A stretch of 11,303 bases of DNA. Origin: an uncultured Acetatifactor sp. (GTDB lineage: Bacteria > Bacillota > Clostridia > Lachnospirales > Lachnospiraceae). The notes beneath the pieces were generated by a model, which searched no databases, was not told the origin of the DNA, and was given only the letters and a program-made list of their open reading frames with translations. The stretch is from NCBI GenBank assembly GCA_934394665.1, contig CAKRRS010000087.1, positions 1-11,303 of the forward strand. The letters are read 5' to 3'. The stretch's first letter is position 1; each line of letters begins with the position of its first letter. A program made the position numbers and the translations under genes. Positions 7,038 through 11,303 of the stretch are shown one piece after another.

Positions 7038-8027
7038 TTGTCAATCGATATTGCATCCCATTTTTCAGTTTCCAACTGCATCGCATCAGATTCTGCCGGT
7101 TCTGTATCTCACTCCGGGGCATGGCTTCGGGAGATGATGTCTGACTGTACACTGTGCCCCAGAGCCTGCCACGCCAACCGGCTGGCAGGGCAGACAGGCT
7201 ATTGCGGTCAGGCTACCGGAATCATAGCCGCCAGAGCTTCCCTGCACTACTGGGAAGAGCCCTGTATCTCCGGCGCTTCCGGTTCCGGCACGGTATTTTT
7301 CTCCGGATGTAATCTGAGATGTGTGTTCTGTCAGAATCACAATATCGCCATGGGGAAAGCCGGACGGTTGATTTCCCCGGAACATCTGGTGGAAATCTAT
7401 CTGCAGTTACAGGAACAGGGGGCAAACAACATCAACCTCGTCACACCGACGCATTTTCTTCCGCAAATCGTCCTCTCTCTGGAATCCGCAAAAAAACAGG
7501 GACTTTCTATCCCTGTTGTATACAATACGGGCAGTTATGAATCTGTGGATGCTTTGAAACACTTGGAAGGGCTGATCGACATCTATCTTCCGGATCTGAA
7601 ATATTTTTCTGCCGAATTATCGACTGCCTACTCTCACGCCCCGGATTATTTTTCCATAGCATGCCGGGCGATTGCAGAAATGTATCGTCAAATCGATGAT
7701 CCGGTAATAGATGCGACTACCGGATTAATGAAGCGTGGGCTGATTGTGCGTCATTTGATTCTTCCCGGCCAAACAAAGGATTCCAAAAAAATACTCCGTT
7801 ATCTTCATGAGACCTATGGGAATCATATTTATATCAGCATCATGAATCAATATACGCCCCTGCCCCAGGTCGCTGATATGGCTCCCTTAGACCGTACCGT
7901 CACAGCAGAGGAGTATGACCGCGTTCTTCGTTTTGCGGAGCGTATCGGTATCGAACGGGGATTTCGCCAGGAGGGTACTGCTGCCAGTGAAAGCTTTATT
8001 CCGGAATTTGACGAGCGAGGGCTGTAA
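7038..8027 (+). CDS. Radical SAM protein, PflX-like (putative pyruvate formate-lyase activating enzyme family)
   Basis: An iron-sulfur enzyme of the PflX (COG1313) type; the actual substrate is unknown. The radical SAM cluster motif is CNLRCVFC, with Cys91, 95 and 98 counted from the TTG start. The N-terminal cysteine motif typical of this family, CTLCPRAC followed by NR and GYC, lies at residues 37-56 and may bind a second metal centre. Conserved stretches HYWEEPCISG, SGTVFFSGC, LPDLKYF and VRHLILPGQ support the assignment. The start is uncertain. TTG at 7038 has a good ribosome binding site (AAGAGGT, 7024-7030, 7-nt spacing) but adds about 32 serine-rich residues. The ATG pair at 7134/7137 fits the usual family N-terminus but has GGGAG almost touching it. 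The gene begins 55 nt after the SRP RNA and may share its transcript. It converges on the next gene with a 13-nt gap. Confidence 0.88.
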   Translation: MSIDIASHFSVSNCIASDSAGSVSHSGAWLREMMSDCTLCPRACHANRLAGQTGYCGQATGIIAARASLHYWEEPCISGASGSGTVFFSGCNLRCVFCQNHNIAMGKAGRLISPEHLVEIYLQLQEQGANNINLVTPTHFLPQIVLSLESAKKQGLSIPVVYNTGSYESVDALKHLEGLIDIYLPDLKYFSAELSTAYSHAPDYFSIACRAIAEMYRQIDDPVIDATTGLMKRGLIVRHLILPGQTKDSKKILRYLHETYGNHIYISIMNQYTPLPQVADMAPLDRTVTAEEYDRVLRFAERIGIERGFRQEGTAASESFIPEFDERGL

Positions 8028-8047
8028 GACATTACTATTTTTACAGC
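8021..8047. terminator. Weak bidirectional hairpin between convergent genes
   Basis: GCTGTAA (8021-8027) and TTACAGC (8041-8047) form a 7-bp stem around a 13-nt loop. Each arm contains the last codon (CTG) and the TAA stop of one of the two convergent genes. Neither side is followed by a good T-run, so termination would be weak. The symmetry arises partly because both genes end in CTG-TAA. Confidence 0.3.
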
Positions 8048-8949
8048 TCAACGGAAATCATATAGTAGCCAAAATCCCCCTCCCAGGCCGGCTCTCTGGC
8101 GCCTTCAAAGCTTTCAAAGCCGAACATTCTTGCTACTTGTTTTTCCCTCTCATAAAAGTTGCCCGGAACGCCTATGTAATATTTTACCTGTTCTGCCATG
8201 CTTTGGCGCATCAGCAGCAAATGTCTGTAATTATAATATCCATGAAGCAAAAAGCTGTTATGGGTCATCTGATAATATCTTTCCCGTAGTACCACGAAAT
8301 CCTCAGGACCAACGGATAGGAATTCTCTCTCATCCCGAAAAGGATGGATATGAGGATAAATGCTGTTTAACTGCTCCCATTTGGTGTCCATCATGTGCAG
8401 GGCGGTTGCGGTATCTGCGGTGTCCTTGTCTTCGCGATTAGGATTTCTCAAATTTTGTGCTCTTTCCGTTTTTTCTGTTTCTTCTATCCCATTTCGCTCT
8501 TCCTTTGTTTTTGCGCTATTCGCTATCCTTGTAGCTTCTTTTATACTGCTTCGTTCAGTTGATAATAATATTTCCGCAGGTTTTTCCGCATCTTGTTTCT
8601 CCATTGGCAAATTTGTCACATGATTTCTCGGAAAATCTCCGCCAATTTCTTTGTTTTTATCCAGTGGAATCTTCACGCCGTATGGAAAGTCATCATTTTC
8701 TCTGCGATTCCATCTCTTTTCACAGGCAATTTTTCCCCCGACGGCAACAGTCTCTCCAACACTCTCGTCCCCACTTTCTTTCCTGAGATATATTTGTACA
8801 GGTACTTTGTCTATCCCTTTCATCCTATCAATGTGTAATGTTAAAATATATTCCTTATCCAGGCTGATCAGTCTGGCGTACCCTGCACTTTTCACACGCT
8901 GCCCATTTTCTCTGAGTTCCAGATAACTGATTTGTTTCCGGTATGACAT
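8041..8949 (-). CDS. Uncharacterised Lachnospiraceae-type protein (three-part architecture)
   Basis: I do not recognise a function. The 302 residues split into three parts. Residues 1-95 are beta-rich in character, with LELRENGQRVKSAGYARL and FPYGVKIPL. Residues 100-185 are a highly charged, low-complexity and probably disordered linker rich in E, K, R, T and N. Residues 186-302 form a compact aromatic-rich domain with IYPHIHPF, GPEDFVVL, FLLHGYYNYRHLLL and YYIGVPGNFYEREKQVARMF. There is no signal peptide, no membrane segment and no obvious catalytic motif. From memory it resembles a family of uncharacterised Lachnospiraceae proteins, perhaps DUF6128, which I could not verify. The linker would be expected to vary between relatives while the C-terminal domain is conserved. 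The ATG is preceded by AGGGGG, but that site lies inside a hairpin arm (8956-9024). It probably follows cdaR on the same transcript, 81 bp downstream. Confidence 0.82.
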   Translation of the reverse strand: MSYRKQISYLELRENGQRVKSAGYARLISLDKEYILTLHIDRMKGIDKVPVQIYLRKESGDESVGETVAVGGKIACEKRWNRRENDDFPYGVKIPLDKNKEIGGDFPRNHVTNLPMEKQDAEKPAEILLSTERSSIKEATRIANSAKTKEERNGIEETEKTERAQNLRNPNREDKDTADTATALHMMDTKWEQLNSIYPHIHPFRDEREFLSVGPEDFVVLRERYYQMTHNSFLLHGYYNYRHLLLMRQSMAEQVKYYIGVPGNFYEREKQVARMFGFESFEGAREPAWEGDFGYYMISVEL

Positions 8950-9024
8950 AAAAATCCCCCTGCCTAAAATGTTTCACCGATTCCGTCTCATGTTTGGAAC
9001 GATTACTACATTTTATTCAGGGGG
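8950..9024 (-). terminator. Terminator/attenuator hairpin that contains the next gene's ribosome binding site
   Basis: On the minus strand CCCCCTGAATAAAATGT (9008-9024) and ACATTTTAGGCAGGGGG (8956-8972) pair over 17 positions with two mismatches. They enclose a 35-nt loop that can fold a small inner stem. The 3' arm is followed by ATTTTT (8950-8955) and then immediately by the ATG of the downstream gene (8947-8949). The structure therefore looks like a rho-independent terminator for cdaR, yet its GGGGG is also the only ribosome binding site of the downstream gene. Folding would both stop transcription and hide that site. Confidence 0.7.
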
Positions 9025-9030
9025 TTGTCC

Positions 9031-10119
9031 TTAATATTCCTGATTGTCCAGATATTTCATATAATTTACGACCATTAATGCGATCTTAAAGGTCAGCGCA
9101 TCGTCGAAGCTGCGCAGATCCAGTCCGGTACTCTTCTGAATCTTCTCTATACGATACACCAGCGTATTACGATGTACAAACAGCTGTCTGGAAGTCTCTG
9201 ATACATTCAGATTGTTCTCGAAGAATTTGTTCAGGGTATTCAGCGTCTCTTCATCCAGATCCGTAGGCACATTATCTCCGAAGATTTCATCGATAAATAT
9301 TTTGCACAGATTTACCGGCAGCTGATAGATCAGTCGTCCGATGCCCAAGGTACTGTACGCAATTACTTTCTTCTCCGCATAGAAGATTTTGCCTACATCC
9401 AGTGCCATCTTTGCTTCTTTATAGGACTTGGATACATCCTTCAGTTCCTGTACGACAGTACCGTAAGCTACCTTTACATCCAGCAACGCTTCTGCATTCA
9501 TCATAGCTACAATCGTCTCTGCCAATTCATGTAATGTCTCCGGTGTCGTCGTGTTTTCTACCGATTTGATCAGGATCAGACTTGACTCATCCACTGCGGT
9601 CACATAATCTCCCGCCTGCGGAGAGAACATGCTCTTCAGCACTTCCGATACAATACCGTCTTTCTCATCCTTCGTTTCGATCAAGTATACCGCTCTTGGG
9701 CAGTTTACTTCCACATGCAGTTTCTTCGCTCTGTTGTAAATATCTACCAGCAGCAGATTGTCAAGCAACAGATTCTGGAAGAAATTATTTCTGTCAAACC
9801 GCTCTTTATAAGCAATAATCAGGTTCTGTAATTGGCTGACCGCGATCTTGCCCACCATATATACATCATCCGACATGCCTCTTGCCACCAGGACGTATAA
9901 CACTTCGCCCTCGTCACGGATTTTCAGAAGATGATGTACTCCGATCACCTGACTGTCTGCCGGGGAAGCTGCAAACCCAGTGATCAACTCTGTCGTGATG
10001 TCGTCCCTTTCCATAGTAGATGCCACTACAGATCCGTTCAGATCATAGACCCCGAGGTCTACTTTGGTAATTCCTTTTAATTCATCAATGCTTGTCTGTA
10101 TAATCTGGCCTGTAATCAT
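9031..10119 (-). CDS. CdaR/PucR-family transcriptional regulator
   Basis: A cytoplasmic DNA-binding regulator of 362 residues. The N-terminal part, from MITGQIIQTSIDELKGITKVDLGVYD to about residue 120, resembles the sugar-diacid or small-ligand recognition domain of CdaR-type proteins. A middle GGDEF-like/PucR region runs to about 290. The C-terminal helix-turn-helix of the PucR type starts near residue 308 (ETSRQLFVHRNTLVYRIEKI) and continues to DDALTFKIALMV. I chose the ATG at 10119. A GTG at 10128 is possible, but its AAAGG is only 1 nt away, and the inner ATG gives the usual family N-terminus. The gene lies downstream of a sugar ABC transporter ATPase gene but is separated from it by a terminator and has its own promoter. 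By position it may control that ATPase or sugar uptake. The ligand is unknown, so I give no symbol. Confidence 0.88.
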   Translation of the reverse strand: MITGQIIQTSIDELKGITKVDLGVYDLNGSVVASTMERDDITTELITGFAASPADSQVIGVHHLLKIRDEGEVLYVLVARGMSDDVYMVGKIAVSQLQNLIIAYKERFDRNNFFQNLLLDNLLLVDIYNRAKKLHVEVNCPRAVYLIETKDEKDGIVSEVLKSMFSPQAGDYVTAVDESSLILIKSVENTTTPETLHELAETIVAMMNAEALLDVKVAYGTVVQELKDVSKSYKEAKMALDVGKIFYAEKKVIAYSTLGIGRLIYQLPVNLCKIFIDEIFGDNVPTDLDEETLNTLNKFFENNLNVSETSRQLFVHRNTLVYRIEKIQKSTGLDLRSFDDALTFKIALMVVNYMKYLDNQEY

Positions 10120-10210
10120 ATTTTCCACGCCTTTCTCTTCAATGCTTCGGTTCTGTTATTTCTATCTACAATTATCTTTTTTACTATTATTATGACAGAT
10201 TCTATTTATA

Positions 10211-10239
10211 AGTATAAAGTATTTGTCTCACCGGCGCAA
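10211..10239 (-). promoter_or_regulatory. Candidate promoter of the cdaR-type gene
   Basis: On the minus strand TTGCGC (10234-10239) and TATACT (10211-10216) are 17 bp apart. They lie just downstream of the ATPase gene terminator and about 90 nt before the regulator start codon. The -10 is good and the -35 moderate. Confidence 0.5.
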
Positions 10240-10251
10240 GCGAAAAAGCTG

Positions 10252-10286
10252 AAAAAAGCCCCGTCTGCATTCACAGACAGGGCTTT
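10252..10286 (-). terminator. Rho-independent terminator of the ABC transporter ATPase gene
   Basis: On the minus strand AAAGCCCTGTCTG (10274-10286) pairs with CAGACGGGGCTTT (10255-10267) over a 6-nt loop and is followed by a T-run (10252-10257). The single non-complementary position becomes a G-U pair only on the minus-strand RNA, which supports this orientation. It begins 23 nt after the stop codon of the ATPase gene. Confidence 0.9.
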
Positions 10287-10309
10287 GAAATCTCTTATTC
10301 AGCTTAAGA

Positions 10310-11303
10310 CTAGTTGGTAATAACCTGCTCGGTCTCCTTGTCGAATACGTGGATCTTCTCAACATCCAGAGCGAACTTAACGGTATCGCCGGGTCTTGCA
10401 GTGGTACGAGAATCTACTCTTGCGGTCATAGGGAACTCGTCAAGATCGAAGTACAGATATACTTCTGCACCAAGTAACTCGTAAACCTTGATGGTAGAGG
10501 TAAATACGCTCTGAGGAGAGGTCTCGATGTACATCTCGGAATCATATACATCCTCAGGACGGATACCGAAGGTAACAACCTTTCCGTCATAACCGCCATC
10601 GATCAGCTTCTTGGACTTAGCGGGAGGAAGAGGAATGCTGTGACCTGCGATTACCAGGTTAGCGATGTCGCCTTCTACCTTAACAGTAGCATCTAAGAAG
10701 TTCATCTGCGGAGATCCCATGAATCCTGCTACGAACAGGTTGCAAGGCTTCTCATACAGATTCTGAGGAGTATCTACCTGCTGGATAACGCCGTCCTTCA
10801 TAACAACGATTCTGGTACCAAGGGTCATAGCCTCGGTCTGGTCATGTGTAACGTAGATGATGGTGGTGCCCAGTCTCTGATGCAGCTTAGCGATCTCGAT
10901 ACGCATCTGTACACGCAGCTTAGCATCCAGGTTGGACAGAGGCTCATCCATCAGGAATACCTTAGGGTTACGAACGATTGCACGTCCCATGGCAACACGC
11001 TGTCTCTGACCACCGGACAGAGCCTTAGGCTTACGATCAAGCAGCGGAGTCAAATCCAGAATCTTTGCTGCTTCCTTAACCATCTTATCAATCTGATCCT
11101 TGGGAACTTTTCTCAGCTTCAGACCGAATGCCATGTTGTCATATACGGACATATGAGGATACAGAGCGTAGTTCTGGAATACCATTGCGATATCTCTGTC
11201 CTTGGGCTCTACATCGTTAACTACCTTGTCACCGATCTTCAGTTCACCGGAAGAGATATCTTCCAGACCTGCGATCATACGAAGAGTGGTGGACTTACCA
11301 CAT
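10310..11303 (-). CDS. msmK: Sugar ABC transporter ATP-binding protein, MsmK/UgpC/MalK type (5' end outside the window)
   Basis: The ATPase subunit of a CUT1-type carbohydrate importer, acting on the inner face of the membrane. About 330 residues are visible, out of roughly 370 usual for the family. The N-terminus lies beyond the right edge. The visible part begins inside Walker A (CGKSTTLRMIAGLE). It continues with the Q-loop (MVFQNYALYPHMSVYDNMAFGL), the signature LSGGQRQRVAMGRA, Walker B with its catalytic glutamate (VFLMDEPLSNLD) and the H-loop (YVTHDQTEAM). The C-terminal MalK-type regulatory/TOBE region follows, with FMGSPQMNF and FGIRPEDV. No permease or binding-protein gene is next to it on the visible side and a strong terminator ends it. 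This suits an orphan ATPase shared by several sugar transporters, as known for MsmK. UgpC or MalK are alternative names for the same type. Confidence 0.93.
   Translation of the reverse strand, partial: CGKSTTLRMIAGLEDISSGELKIGDKVVNDVEPKDRDIAMVFQNYALYPHMSVYDNMAFGLKLRKVPKDQIDKMVKEAAKILDLTPLLDRKPKALSGGQRQRVAMGRAIVRNPKVFLMDEPLSNLDAKLRVQMRIEIAKLHQRLGTTIIYVTHDQTEAMTLGTRIVVMKDGVIQQVDTPQNLYEKPCNLFVAGFMGSPQMNFLDATVKVEGDIANLVIAGHSIPLPPAKSKKLIDGGYDGKVVTFGIRPEDVYDSEMYIETSPQSVFTSTIKVYELLGAEVYLYFDLDEFPMTARVDSRTTARPGDTVKFALDVEKIHVFDKETEQVITN

Noticed and set aside
6926..7144. 72-residue plus-strand frame starting inside the SRP RNA
   Set aside because: It overlaps the conserved SRP RNA and the start of the radical SAM gene, and its sequence looks non-coding.
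8130..8926. Several plus-strand frames of about 75-103 residues opposite the uncharacterised gene
   Set aside because: They are shadows of the minus-strand gene, which has the better ribosome binding site and a more protein-like composition, especially in its C-terminal domain.
1..11303. tRNA genes, CRISPR arrays, transposases or phage genes
   Set aside because: Neither strand shows tRNA-like cloverleaf sequences with the conserved T-loop, regularly spaced repeats, or recombinase or phage protein motifs.

Overview
The window looks like a chromosomal segment of a Gram-positive, anaerobic Clostridia bacterium, most probably a member of the Lachnospiraceae. The reasons are moderate GC content, Bacillota-type G-rich ribosome binding sites, the style of the glycogen phosphorylase, LacI, CdaR and MsmK-like proteins, and an uncharacterised protein of a type I associate with Lachnospiraceae. 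This is an inference from protein style, not a database match. No phage genes, transposase, CRISPR array, rRNA or tRNA gene is visible.

Layout, left to right. Positions 1-295 hold no gene. They look like the promoter and 5' leader of a leftward gene lying outside the window. Positions 296-537 form a large imperfect inverted repeat with nested hairpins, just 3' of glgP. Positions 579-2849 (minus) encode glycogen/maltodextrin phosphorylase, preceded by a roughly 200-nt structured leader and a LacI-type operator. Positions 3169-4158 (minus) encode a LacI-family regulator. TadA, the tRNA adenosine deaminase, is at 4470-4967 (plus). A multi-pass GT-C-like membrane protein is at 4964-6580 (minus) and overlaps tadA tail to tail. 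A divergent promoter pair follows; its rightward promoter drives a signal recognition particle RNA (6817-6982). A PflX-like radical SAM protein lies at about 7038-8027 (plus). An uncharacterised protein (8041-8949), a CdaR/PucR-type regulator (9031-10119) and the ATPase of a sugar ABC transporter (10310 to the right edge, incomplete) are all on the minus strand.

Two carbohydrate modules flank a housekeeping core. On the left, a LacI-type regulator sits beside the phosphorylase that releases glucose-1-phosphate from alpha-glucans, and three similar palindromes suggest a local regulon. On the right, an MsmK/UgpC-type ATPase sits next to a CdaR-type regulator without transporter permease genes in view, as expected for a shared ATPase. 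In the centre, tadA and the SRP RNA are the remains of the tadA-scr-dnaX order known from Bacillus, with a membrane protein gene between them in reverse orientation and no dnaX downstream.

The most interesting signals are non-coding. They are the 242-bp inverted-repeat element, the glgP leader with a possible loop-to-RBS interaction, a hairpin whose 3' arm contains the ribosome binding site of the uncharacterised gene, and the spread of LacI-type operators. I found no clear multi-gene novel system such as a defence island or biosynthetic cluster.
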